NCBI GenBank assembly: GCA_965248765.1
Contig: CBDFKF010000001.1
Coordinates: 143,591-207,590, forward strand
Direction of reading: 5' to 3'
Length of the DNA: 64,000 nucleotides
Source: CBDFKF01 sp965248765
GTDB taxonomy: Bacteria; Pseudomonadota; Alphaproteobacteria; VGEJ01
The notes under the pieces are model-generated. The model did not search any database, was not told the DNA's origin, and saw only the letters and a program-made list of their open reading frames with translations. Shown in pieces: positions 8,499 through 15,937 of this stretch; position 1 is the first letter of the stretch, and each line of letters opens with the position of its first letter. The translations under genes were made by a program, and so were the position numbers.

Positions 8499-9102
8499 CA
8501 GCCGGGTCGCTGAAATCGCCTCCAGTTACACGCTCCACTGCCTGGCGATCAGCTTCCGTCACCTCCGAGGCGAGCTGATTCCGCATCTTCTGCGCCTTGA
8601 GAGCGTGCGGACGGATGTTGGCCTTTGCCTGAGGCGTGAGCTGTAAGGGCGGCTGCCTCGCCTCGCTAGAGCCATCATCGCCATCCAATCCGGGTTGCGC
8701 CAGTGCCAACAGGGCCAATAGCCCGTCGGCCGCCGCGAGATCCGATCTTGAAGGCCGCGCCCGCGGTGCGGCGGTCGGTATCGTCTCCAAGGGGCGGCGG
8801 GCCGCCTGCCCCGGATTGGCGGTCCCACGCGATGCGGACGGCGCTGCGGTTGGTAGGTCTTCGAAGGGACTGCGCGTCGTCCGGCCCAGATCGTCAGCGC
8901 CGCTCCCGCCTATCAGGCCGCTAGATTCGCCATTGCCGTCGAAATCGGTCGGCGTGAACATGCGTCGCTCACGATCCCGGGCGCCGAGCTTGGCGCGTAC
9001 CTGCCTGCGTCTAATCTCATCGAGCAGCCGCGGATCGATCTCATACACCAGCGAGCCCTCCCGCCGCTTCGGGACTGCTACCCAGACCCAGAATGTTGGC
9101 AT
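8320..9102 (-). CDS. Hypothetical protein with Pro/Ala-rich linkers
   Basis: A 260-residue protein of unknown function. The N-terminus (about 1-55) is charged and could be a small DNA- or protein-binding region (YEIDPRLLDEIRRRQVRAKLG). A low-complexity stretch follows with two related segments, PFEDLPTAAPSA and PLETIPTAAPRA, then a charged segment (LTPQAKANIRPHALKAQKMR) and a C-terminal tail. The start is supported by a GAGGA site five bases upstream and an AT-rich palindrome (9130-9148) just before it. The 3' end overlaps the convergent gene by 43 bases, and a copy of its final codons lies in the tandem duplication near 7344-7479. No catalytic motif is visible. Confidence 0.5.
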   Translation of the reverse strand: MPTFWVWVAVPKRREGSLVYEIDPRLLDEIRRRQVRAKLGARDRERRMFTPTDFDGNGESSGLIGGSGADDLGRTTRSPFEDLPTAAPSASRGTANPGQAARRPLETIPTAAPRARPSRSDLAAADGLLALLALAQPGLDGDDGSSEARQPPLQLTPQAKANIRPHALKAQKMRNQLASEVTEADRQAVERVTGGDFSDPADLHGLAEFTEPRHWIFDLLAAIPVWLGSSPYTGKTPTLGVGIRADVQGDTSPGGGSFTR

Positions 9103-9129
9103 TCCTCATCGCTATGTCCTCCCACGCCC

Positions 9130-9148
9130 ACATATATCATATATATGT
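9130..9148. promoter_or_regulatory. AT-rich palindromic operator-like site
   Basis: ACATATATCATATATATGT is an exact inverted repeat with 8-base arms and a 3-base centre, in an otherwise GC-rich genome. It lies 28 bases upstream of the minus-strand start at 9102. Its position suggests an operator or promoter element for that gene; no adjacent regulator gene is visible. Confidence 0.45.
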
Positions 9149-9287
9149 TACATATTAGCAACCGCGATTGCTTGTGTCGAGGACGAATACCGCTATAACG
9201 CTGTGAGGTCGGTCCGAGCCAGCTATCGCCGCCAGGATCGGCAGAACATCAATATGTGATGTTCTGCGTTGGAGGACGGGTGTGGCG

Positions 9288-10283
9288 TCAGGCGCTGAGG
9301 TCGACGACCGTCCGGCCGCGGACGCGACCCTTGAGAATCTCGCTAGCGAGATCCGGCAATGCTGCCAACGGCGCGATGTTGGTCATGACCTTTAGCTTGT
9401 CCTTGGGCAGATCGCGGGCGAGGCGACCCCACGCCTCCTTGCGGGCGGCCAAGGGCGCGGCCGGCGAGTTGATGCCGATCAGGCTCACGCCACGCAGGAT
9501 GAACGGCAGGACGGTCGTCGCCAGCTCGATGCCGGCGGCGTTCCCGCAGGCCGCGACCGCCCCGTTCTCGCCGGTTTGGCGTAGCACCGAGGCGAGCGGC
9601 GCGCCGCCGACCGAATCGATGGCGCCGGCAAACCGCCCCTTTTCGAGCGGCCGGTCCGAGGCCGCGGCCAGCTCTTCGCGGGCGATGATCTCCGAGGCCC
9701 CGAGATCGCCGAGATACGCATGAACCTCCGCCCGCCCGGTGCTCGCGGCAACCCTGTAGCCGAGCGCGGCCAACAGGGCCACGGCCATGCTGCCGACGCC
9801 ACCCGCCGCCCCGGTCACGACGACCGGCGAATCGCCCGGCGCCACTCCGTGCCGCTCGAGCGCCATCACGCTCAGCATCGCCGTCAGGCCAGCCGTGCCG
9901 ATCGCCATCGCCTCGCGCAAATCCAGACCGTCGGGCAGACGCGTTAGCCATTCCGCCTGCACCCGCGCCTTCTGGGCGAAGCCACCCCAATGGCTCTCGC
10001 CAAGGCCCCAGCCGGTGGCCAGCACACGATCGCCGGACGCGTAATCCGGTGACGTCGATTCCTCGACGGTCCCGGCGAGATCGATCCCGGGCACCATCGG
10101 AAGGCGGCGGAGGATGCGGGCCTTGTTGCCGTCGATCGCCAGGCCGTCCTTGTAATTGAGGCTCGAGTACGCGACCGCGACCGTCACCTCGCCATCTGGC
10201 AGGTCGGCAACAGCAACGTCTTTGACACCGACCGTAAACCCGCCGTCGTCCTCGGCGACCAGCGCCTTGAAAGTGGCGGCCAT
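9288..10283 (-). CDS. acuI: Acrylyl-CoA reductase (NADPH)-type MDR oxidoreductase, AcuI/YhdH family
   Basis: A 331-residue medium-chain reductase without zinc ligands. AcuI reduces acryloyl-CoA to propionyl-CoA, removing the toxic product of DMSP cleavage or of 3-hydroxypropionate metabolism. Family hallmarks are the opening FKALVAEDDGG, AYSSLNYKDGLAIDG, VPGIDLAGTVEES, WGLGESHWGGFAQKARV (about 95-111) and the nucleotide site TGAAGGVGSMAVALL. The length is that of the family. It starts 8 bases after the stop of the thiolase gene and is probably co-transcribed with it, which fits acyl-CoA metabolism. A DMSP-lyase-like cupin lies at 54074-54718 in the same window, 44 kb away. The family is clear; the exact substrate is inferred. 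Confidence 0.87.
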   Translation of the reverse strand: MAATFKALVAEDDGGFTVGVKDVAVADLPDGEVTVAVAYSSLNYKDGLAIDGNKARILRRLPMVPGIDLAGTVEESTSPDYASGDRVLATGWGLGESHWGGFAQKARVQAEWLTRLPDGLDLREAMAIGTAGLTAMLSVMALERHGVAPGDSPVVVTGAAGGVGSMAVALLAALGYRVAASTGRAEVHAYLGDLGASEIIAREELAAASDRPLEKGRFAGAIDSVGGAPLASVLRQTGENGAVAACGNAAGIELATTVLPFILRGVSLIGINSPAAPLAARKEAWGRLARDLPKDKLKVMTNIAPLAALPDLASEILKGRVRGRTVVDLSA

Positions 10284-10291
10284 GGGTGCGG

Positions 10292-11458
10292 CTAGCGCAG
10301 CGCCTCGAGGACCGAGGCGTAATTCGCGACCATTGCCCCGCCCATATTGAAGACTGCCGCGAGTTGCGCATCGGGCACCTGGATGGCACCGGCAGTACCT
10401 GTGACCTGCCGCGCGGCCAGCACGTGCATGCTGACCCCTGTCGCGCCGACCGGGTGCCCCTTGGCCTTGAGGCCGCCAGAGGGGTTGATCGGCAGGCGCC
10501 CGTCCTTCTCGGTCCAGCCCTCCTCGATCGCTCGCGCCCCCTCGCCTTCCGGGGTCAAGCCGATCGCCTCGTACTCCAGAAGCTCGGCGACGGTGAAACA
10601 GTCGTGCACCTCGGCGAGGCTCAGATCGTCGAGCCCGATGCCGGCCTGCGCGAGCGCGCGCTGCCAGGCGAGCCTCGGCGCCTCCATCGCCAGCACGTCA
10701 CGCTTCGACATCGGCAGGATATCGTTGACGTGCTGGGCGGCCCGGAACACCACCGCCTTTTTCATGCCGAGCGCGGTGTCGACATCGGTGAGCACGGCGG
10801 CGGCGGCCCCATCCGCGACGGTCGAGCAATCGGTGCGCTTGAGCGGCGCGGCGACGATCGGGTTCTTGTCCGATTCGGTGCGGCAGAACTCGAAACCGAG
10901 GTCCTTCTGCAGGTGCGCCAGCGGATTGACCGAGCCGTTGCGGTGGTTCTTGGCGGCGATGCGGGCGAGCGCATCGCTCTGATCGCCATATTTCTGAAAG
11001 TAGCGCTGCGCGAGCTGACCGAAGATGCCTGGGAAACTCAGCCCCTCGCCGGCCTCCTCCTTGTAGTAGCTCGCCTTGGCGAGCGAGTCCGTCACCCGAT
11101 CGAGGCTCGCCGCCGTCATCTTCTCGACGCCGACTACGAGCGCGAGGCGGCTCCGTCCCGCGCGAATCGCGTCGATCGCACCGTACATCGCGGCCGAGCC
11201 CGAGGCGCACGCGTTCTCGAACCGAGTCGCCGGCGTGAAGCGCATCGCCTCATCCACCTGCAGCACCAGTGAAGCGGCGAAGTCTTGGTTCTCCATCCCG
11301 GCGTTGAAGGTGCCGAGGAAGATTTCGTCGATGTCGCCCGGCCCGACCCCGGCGTCCGCAATGGCATCCGCCGCGGCGGTGGTGACCAGCGCCTCGAGGT
11401 CCATGTCGTCGAGCTTGCCGAAGCGGGTGTGGCTCCAGCCCACCATGCAGACGCTCAT
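10292..11458 (-). CDS. Thiolase family acetyl-CoA acyltransferase (SCP2-type)
   Basis: A 388-residue thiolase. The nucleophilic Cys lies in FENACASGSAAMYGA (about residues 82-96), the second active-site block is AEVHDCFTVAELLEYEAIGL, and the C-terminal block NPSGGLKAKGHPVGATG holds the conserved His. The HDCF block is that of SCP2-like thiolases rather than of the acetoacetyl-CoA PhaA type. It would condense or cleave beta-ketoacyl-CoA. It is the first gene of a two-gene operon with the AcuI-type reductase downstream; the start has a CAGGAG site. The pair suggests short-chain or propanoyl-CoA-related acyl metabolism. Confidence 0.86.
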   Translation of the reverse strand: MSVCMVGWSHTRFGKLDDMDLEALVTTAAADAIADAGVGPGDIDEIFLGTFNAGMENQDFAASLVLQVDEAMRFTPATRFENACASGSAAMYGAIDAIRAGRSRLALVVGVEKMTAASLDRVTDSLAKASYYKEEAGEGLSFPGIFGQLAQRYFQKYGDQSDALARIAAKNHRNGSVNPLAHLQKDLGFEFCRTESDKNPIVAAPLKRTDCSTVADGAAAAVLTDVDTALGMKKAVVFRAAQHVNDILPMSKRDVLAMEAPRLAWQRALAQAGIGLDDLSLAEVHDCFTVAELLEYEAIGLTPEGEGARAIEEGWTEKDGRLPINPSGGLKAKGHPVGATGVSMHVLAARQVTGTAGAIQVPDAQLAAVFNMGGAMVANYASVLEALR

Positions 11459-11678
11459 ATCGCGCTCCTGTTCCTAACGTGAGTGCGCGGCGCACCATGC
11501 TGCGACCCGCCGCAACCTAGCAGATGTGATGGGCCTAACCGAGTGCGACATGGGATCGACCGTTCAGAGGTCAACTTGCATGCGTCACGGCCACCCCTCG
11601 TTGCTTGACTTTCATGGGGCTCGGGCAAACAGTGCGCCCGAGCGCAAGGCCCTGACCGAGCGTGAGATTCGCGGCGTC

Positions 11679-12260
11679 GTGATCCATAAGACCGCTTCCA
11701 TCCACCCGACTGCCTGCATCGACGAGCCGGTGGAAATCGGCGCTGGTGCCCGCATCTGGCATTTCTGCCACGTGCTCGCGGGCTCGCGCATCGGCCGCGA
11801 TTGCGTCATCGGCCAGAACGTGATGATCGGGCCCGATGTGGAGATCGGCGATCGCTGCAAAATCCAGAACAACGTCAGCGTCTATCCCGGCGTTACGCTG
11901 GAGGACGGCGTGTTCTGCGGACCGAGCTGCGTTTTCACCAACGTGATCAACCCGCGCGCCGAGATCGAACGCAAGGACGAGTTCCGACCGACCGTGGTGC
12001 GTCGCGGGGCGACCATCGGCGCCAACGCCACCATCGTCTGCGGGGTCACGCTCGGGGCGTGGTGCCTGATCGGCGCCGGCGCCGTCATCGTCCGCGACGT
12101 CCCCGCCTTCGCCCTCATGGCCGGCGTACCGGCCCGGCGCATCGGCTGGGTTTCCCGCGCGGGCGAGACTCTGGGCCCGGATCTCGTGTGCCCGCGCACC
12201 GGCGAGCGGTATGCGCTGAGCGCCAACGAGACGCTGGTCGAAGCCGAAACGGCCGCCTGA
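11679..12260 (+). CDS. wbpD: UDP-2-acetamido-3-amino-2,3-dideoxyglucuronate N-acetyltransferase-like (WbpD/WlbB family)
   Basis: A left-handed beta-helix acetyltransferase of about 193 residues from the GTG at 11679. In-frame sequence upstream to 11526 is open but not family-like, so the start is uncertain. Hexapeptide repeats are seen throughout (IGAGARIWHFCHVLAGSRIG, IGQNVMIGPDVEIG). The block KIQNNVSVYPGVTLEDGVFC followed by GPSCVFTNVINPRAEIERK is diagnostic for WbpD-type enzymes, which acetylate the 3-amino group of UDP-GlcNAc3NA. The stop overlaps the start of the next gene by one base. With the WbpE-like aminotransferase it provides the last two steps toward a 2,3-diacetamido-2,3-dideoxyuronate sugar for a surface polysaccharide. 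The dehydrogenase and epimerase steps are not in this window. Confidence 0.82.
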   Translation: MIHKTASIHPTACIDEPVEIGAGARIWHFCHVLAGSRIGRDCVIGQNVMIGPDVEIGDRCKIQNNVSVYPGVTLEDGVFCGPSCVFTNVINPRAEIERKDEFRPTVVRRGATIGANATIVCGVTLGAWCLIGAGAVIVRDVPAFALMAGVPARRIGWVSRAGETLGPDLVCPRTGERYALSANETLVEAETAA

Positions 12261-13423
12261 TGAGCCGCACCGCTGCCACCACCACCGCAGCGCTGGATGC
12301 ACCGCTGCCGTTCGTCGATCTTGCGGCCCAGCAGCGCCGGCTCGGCCCCCGGCTCGACGCCGCGATCGCGGCGGTCCTCGACCACGGCCAGTTCATCATG
12401 GGGCCTGAGGTCGCAGCCCTCGAGGAGGCCCTCGTCGCCTTCTGCGGCGCCCGTTTCGCCGTGAGTTGCGCGAACGGCACCGATGCCCTGTGTCTTGCGC
12501 TGATGGCCAAGGGGATCGGCCCGGGCGATGCGGTGTTCGTGCCGGCTTTCACGTTTGCGGCGACCGCCGGGGCGGTGGCGCTTGGCGGTGCGGTGCCGGT
12601 GTTCGTGGACGTCGATGCGACGAGCTTCAACATGGATCCGGAGAGCCTCGCGCCGGCGGTCGAGTCCATTCGCCGGGGCGGCACACTGCGCCCGGCGGCC
12701 GTCATCCCCGTCGATCTGTTCGGCCAGCCGGCCGATTATGCCGAGGTCGGGGCGATCGCCGATGAGTACGGCCTGGTGGTCATCGCCGATGCCGCGCAGA
12801 GCTTCGGTGCCACCTATCGCGCCAGGCCGGTCGGCACCTTGGCGGCGCTGACGACGACGAGCTTCTTCCCGGCCAAGCCATTGGGCTGCTACGGCGATGG
12901 CGGGGCGATCTTCACGGGCGATGCGGCGGCGGCCGAGACGCTGCGCTCATTGCGCCAGCATGGCCGGGGGCGCGACAAGCACGACATCGAGCGCGTTGGC
13001 ACCAACAGCCGGCTCGATACCCTGCAGGCGGCGATCCTGCTGGCCAAGCTCGAGGTGTTCGCCGACGAGCTCGTGGCGCGGGGGGACGCGGCGCGGCGTT
13101 ACGGCGAGGGCTTGGCCGATGTGGTCGAGGCGCCGAGGCTGCCGAGCGAGGCGACATCGAGCTGGGCGCAGTACACGATCAAACTTGACAATGGTGACAC
13201 GGTGGCCGCCCGAATGAAGGCGGAAGGCATACCCGCGGCTGTGTATTATCCTAAGCCAATCAACCATTGCGCGGCCTACGCACACTGTCCCACCGCGCCC
13301 GGCGGCACCCCGGTGGCGGAGGCATTGACGGGGCGGGTCCTCAGCCTGCCGATGCACGCCGACCTCGATCCCGCCACCCAGGACCGCATCATCGCGGCGG
13401 TGCACCGGGCCGTCCGAGCCTGA
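12260..13423 (+). CDS. wbpE: DegT/DnrJ/EryC1/StrS aminotransferase, WbpE-like
   Basis: A 387-residue PLP-dependent sugar aminotransferase. It begins MSRTAATTTAALDAPLPFVD at an ATG overlapping the previous stop. The family pattern is complete: FCGARFAVSCANGTDALCLA, VIADAAQSFGATYRARPVG with the conserved Asp, SFFPAKPLGCYGDGGAI carrying the PLP lysine, and RVGTNSRLDTLQAAIL-like dimer contacts (seen as ERVGTNSRLDTLQAAI). It is predicted to transfer an amino group to a UDP-3-keto-sugar uronate, followed by acetylation by the upstream enzyme. It is the middle gene of a three-gene plus-strand cassette, 5 bases before the methyltransferase. Confidence 0.9.
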   Translation: MSRTAATTTAALDAPLPFVDLAAQQRRLGPRLDAAIAAVLDHGQFIMGPEVAALEEALVAFCGARFAVSCANGTDALCLALMAKGIGPGDAVFVPAFTFAATAGAVALGGAVPVFVDVDATSFNMDPESLAPAVESIRRGGTLRPAAVIPVDLFGQPADYAEVGAIADEYGLVVIADAAQSFGATYRARPVGTLAALTTTSFFPAKPLGCYGDGGAIFTGDAAAAETLRSLRQHGRGRDKHDIERVGTNSRLDTLQAAILLAKLEVFADELVARGDAARRYGEGLADVVEAPRLPSEATSSWAQYTIKLDNGDTVAARMKAEGIPAAVYYPKPINHCAAYAHCPTAPGGTPVAEALTGRVLSLPMHADLDPATQDRIIAAVHRAVRA

Positions 13424-13428
13424 GCCCG

Positions 13429-14274
13429 ATGGCTGCGCGCACCGCCGAGCCCGCGGCGCGCCAGCGCGCGATCGATCGCGACAACCGGGCGTTCTGGGAC
13501 GAGGCCTGCGGGACGGTGCTGGCCCGTGAGCTGGGCCTGAGGGATAACGACCCGGAATCGCTTCGCCGCTACGATGCCGCCTACTTCGCGATCTACCCCT
13601 ACCTTGCCCGGCATATCCCGTTCGCGGACCTGAACGGCCAGCGGGTTCTGGAAGTGGGCCTCGGCCACGGCAACGTCGCCCAACGGCTCGCCGAGGCCGG
13701 CGCGGTGTACACCGGCATTGACATCGCGGCCGGGCCGGTCGCCATGGTCCGCCATCGGTTTGGCCAAGCCGCCCTCCCCGGCCGCGCGCTGCAGGCGAGC
13801 ATCCTCGCCGCCCCGTTCGCCGAGGGCAGCTTCGATGCGGTGATCTCGATCGGCGTCCTCCACCACACCGGCGATGCCGCCGCCGCGCTCGCCGAGGTGC
13901 ACCGGCTGTTGAAGCCGGGCGGCCGGGCGGTCGTGATGGTCTACAACGCCTATTCGTACCGACGCTGGCTGCGTTTCCCCGGGCCGACGGTGCGCTACTG
14001 GCTGTGGGATTTTCTCGGGATGGGCGCCCGGCCCGAGGCGGGTGCGGCCGAGCGGCTGGCCTACGATCACGATTCGCAAGGGGACGACGCACCCGCCACC
14101 GCTTTTCTGTCGCGCCGCGAGCTGCGCCGGATCGGCGCACGGTTTCGCACGGTGCGTGCCTCGCTCGAGCAGAGCGGCGGCTTGCGCACGTTGGGCTTGC
14201 GGGGCCGGCTGATCCTGTGTGCGACCCTGGGCCGGGCCTGGGGCCTCGACATCTACGTCACGCTCATCAAGTGA
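13429..14274 (+). CDS. Class I SAM-dependent methyltransferase
   Basis: A 281-residue methyltransferase. The SAM-binding motif I is VLEVGLGHG (about residues 73-81), motif II lies near YTGIDIAAGPV, and motif IV is DAVISIGVLHHTGD, which is typical for sugar- or small-molecule methyltransferases. The start at 13429 follows the aminotransferase stop by five bases; a longer frame from 13267 only overlaps the upstream gene. Its place in the cassette suggests that it methylates the sugar product or its glycan. It converges with the unknown gene at 14310, with a 35-base gap. Confidence 0.83.
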   Translation: MAARTAEPAARQRAIDRDNRAFWDEACGTVLARELGLRDNDPESLRRYDAAYFAIYPYLARHIPFADLNGQRVLEVGLGHGNVAQRLAEAGAVYTGIDIAAGPVAMVRHRFGQAALPGRALQASILAAPFAEGSFDAVISIGVLHHTGDAAAALAEVHRLLKPGGRAVVMVYNAYSYRRWLRFPGPTVRYWLWDFLGMGARPEAGAAERLAYDHDSQGDDAPATAFLSRRELRRIGARFRTVRASLEQSGGLRTLGLRGRLILCATLGRAWGLDIYVTLIK

Positions 14275-14309
14275 GGCGGGCGGAGGGGCGCGCCACGGGA
14301 CAGCGGAGT

Positions 14310-15224
14310 TCAGTCCCCCTCGTAGCGGCTGACGCCGAAGATGACATAGTTGTAGGGGATGAGGGCATTGGGCTCGATGCGGGAGACGATAAGGCCGCTC
14401 TTGGGTTCATAGAGCCAATCGTCCCAGGTCCAAACGCGCTGCAGGCTCTCAGGGATCTGGACCGCGATGTAATCGCCCTCAGCGAGCCGCGCGCCCATGG
14501 CCGTGCCGGCGAAGTCGAGACCCAGGTAGCAATCCTGGACCGAGACGTTGCGGTTCCGCTTCGCGACGCTCTTGGTGAGCGCCAGCGCCATGCCGGCCAG
14601 CGGCGCGATTGCCGGCTGCACCGTCGTCGCCAGCTTCAAACCTTTCTTGAAGGCATCACCCTCGAGAACATCGAGGAAGGCTTCGTCGGCGTCGTTCTTC
14701 ACGTTGACCGTGTGGAAATGAAAGGCGACGCCCTCCGCGCTGAGGCCGAGGCCAACGAAGATGGGATAGCCGCGGACCGCCGCGCGCTTGCCCTCTCGCA
14801 CCCGGTAGGTGGCGTTGAAGTGCAGGTCCTCGGAGGCACCGGGCACTTGGTTGCGGGCGTAGAAGTCTAACAGCACGCGGTGCGTGCCGCCGCCGGGATA
14901 GTCCGCGACCCGGAGCCCGTTGAGCGCGATCTTGATGCGCTGGTCCTTGAGCGATGTGTCCGCCGCCACCTCGCCGACGCCGAGGATGGCGCGCGGCTCC
15001 GCGCCGCCGTCGGTCGGCAGGAACCCGATGCTGTGCGCCGTGTGCTGAAAATGGCGCTCGCGAAACGGCCACAAATCGGACAGGCCGAACCGCGCCGTAC
15101 CCGCCGCCGCCTCCCCGACCGCATCCGCCGCTGCGTCCTCTTCCACCTCGCGCAACTTGGCCGCCGCGTCCGAGCGCGACAGCGCCCCGATCACCGGCAG
15201 ATCATCGAACGGAGCGCCGCTCAT
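14310..15224 (-). CDS. Unknown protein translationally coupled to CHAT-STAND gene (candidate substrate/effector)
   Basis: A 304-residue protein I do not recognise. It has an acidic Ala-rich N-terminus (about 15-45), a beta-rich middle (RIKIALNGLRV, THRVLLDFYARNQ, HFNATYRVREG, VAFHFHTVNVKND) and a hydrophobic, glycine-containing helix at about 196-220 (LATTVQPAIAPLAGMALAL) followed by a basic KSVAKRNRN patch. No signal peptide is present. Its start codon overlaps the stop of the CHAT-TPR gene by four bases (15221-15224), so the two are translated together. CHAT proteases elsewhere cleave a partner encoded next door, for example gasdermins or Csx30-type proteins, so this protein may be the cleaved partner, a membrane-active effector or an inhibitor. 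That role is inference from position and the hydrophobic segment only. Confidence 0.65.
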   Translation of the reverse strand: MSGAPFDDLPVIGALSRSDAAAKLREVEEDAAADAVGEAAAGTARFGLSDLWPFRERHFQHTAHSIGFLPTDGGAEPRAILGVGEVAADTSLKDQRIKIALNGLRVADYPGGGTHRVLLDFYARNQVPGASEDLHFNATYRVREGKRAAVRGYPIFVGLGLSAEGVAFHFHTVNVKNDADEAFLDVLEGDAFKKGLKLATTVQPAIAPLAGMALALTKSVAKRNRNVSVQDCYLGLDFAGTAMGARLAEGDYIAVQIPESLQRVWTWDDWLYEPKSGLIVSRIEPNALIPYNYVIFGVSRYEGD

Positions 15225-15937
15225 CCGCTTCCCGCCTGCGCTTCGGCCTGGTCGATCGCGGCGATCAAGTCCTCGGTGTGTTGGATGTCGTCCGCCGCAC
15301 GATCGCCGAATTCGCGGAAGTTGGCGAGCGCCGCGTCGGCGTAGACGCGGGCGTCGTCCAGCCGGCCCGCTGCAGCCAGCACACGGGCGGAGTTGCGACG
15401 TGTCACGCCGGCTCCGTGGAGATCACCAGCTTGCTCACAGTAGCGAATGTCCTGCTGGAAGTGATGCAGCGCGCGGTCGATGTCGCCAGCATTGGCCCAA
15501 ATGGTGCCGAGCTGGTTGTGAATAACACCGCGATCGTGGACGGCAGTGTCGGGCAGCAGGTCGAGCGCGTCCGTGTAAGATCGCATCGCGTCGGTGGGGT
15601 GGCGGGCGAGCTCGTCGGCGGGCCGTTCGGCATCGCGCGCTTCCTCAAAGCGTTCGCACGCGACGCCGCCGAGTTGGGCGAGAGACCTGCCGCGGCCGAG
15701 GTCGTCGCCCGGCGCCCGCAGGTCCAGGCGCTGTCGGTACCAGCGCTCGGCCTCATCGAGATCGCGCAGCTCGACGATGTCCTTGTAGGCATGGCCCAAG
15801 TTGAAGGCGCACACGCCCTCCGCGACGGTGTCGCCGATGGCCTTATCAAGGCCGAGGGATTCGCGGTAGGTGTCGGCGCAGGCCGGGTCCTCCTGTTCCC
15901 GTTGGATGTCCGCGAGTTCGTGCAAGGCTACAGACAA
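15221..15937 (-). CDS. C-terminal TPR part of CHAT-STAND protein, separated by frameshift
   Basis: This open frame of 238 codons encodes tandem TPR units (ALHELADIQREQED, AFNLGHAYKDIVELRDLDEA, NQLGTIWANAGDIDRALHHF, SARVLAAAGRLDDARVYADAAL). It is the natural continuation of the gene 15846-18839: translated upstream in the same frame it gives ADWAAAERLQHADVG and similar TPR-like residues back to about 16070, before any start codon. Two one-base losses between about 16050 and 16100 would reconnect it. As it stands only a TTG at 15937 could start it. TPRs in STAND proteins sense ligands or partner proteins, so loss of this part would abolish sensing. Confidence 0.7.
   Translation of the reverse strand: MSVALHELADIQREQEDPACADTYRESLGLDKAIGDTVAEGVCAFNLGHAYKDIVELRDLDEAERWYRQRLDLRAPGDDLGRGRSLAQLGGVACERFEEARDAERPADELARHPTDAMRSYTDALDLLPDTAVHDRGVIHNQLGTIWANAGDIDRALHHFQQDIRYCEQAGDLHGAGVTRRNSARVLAAAGRLDDARVYADAALANFREFGDRAADDIQHTEDLIAAIDQAEAQAGSG

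Noticed and set aside
14310..15224. Calling the CHAT partner a bacterial gasdermin
   Set aside because: No gasdermin sequence signature or palmitoylated N-terminal Cys is visible; only the gene arrangement is similar.
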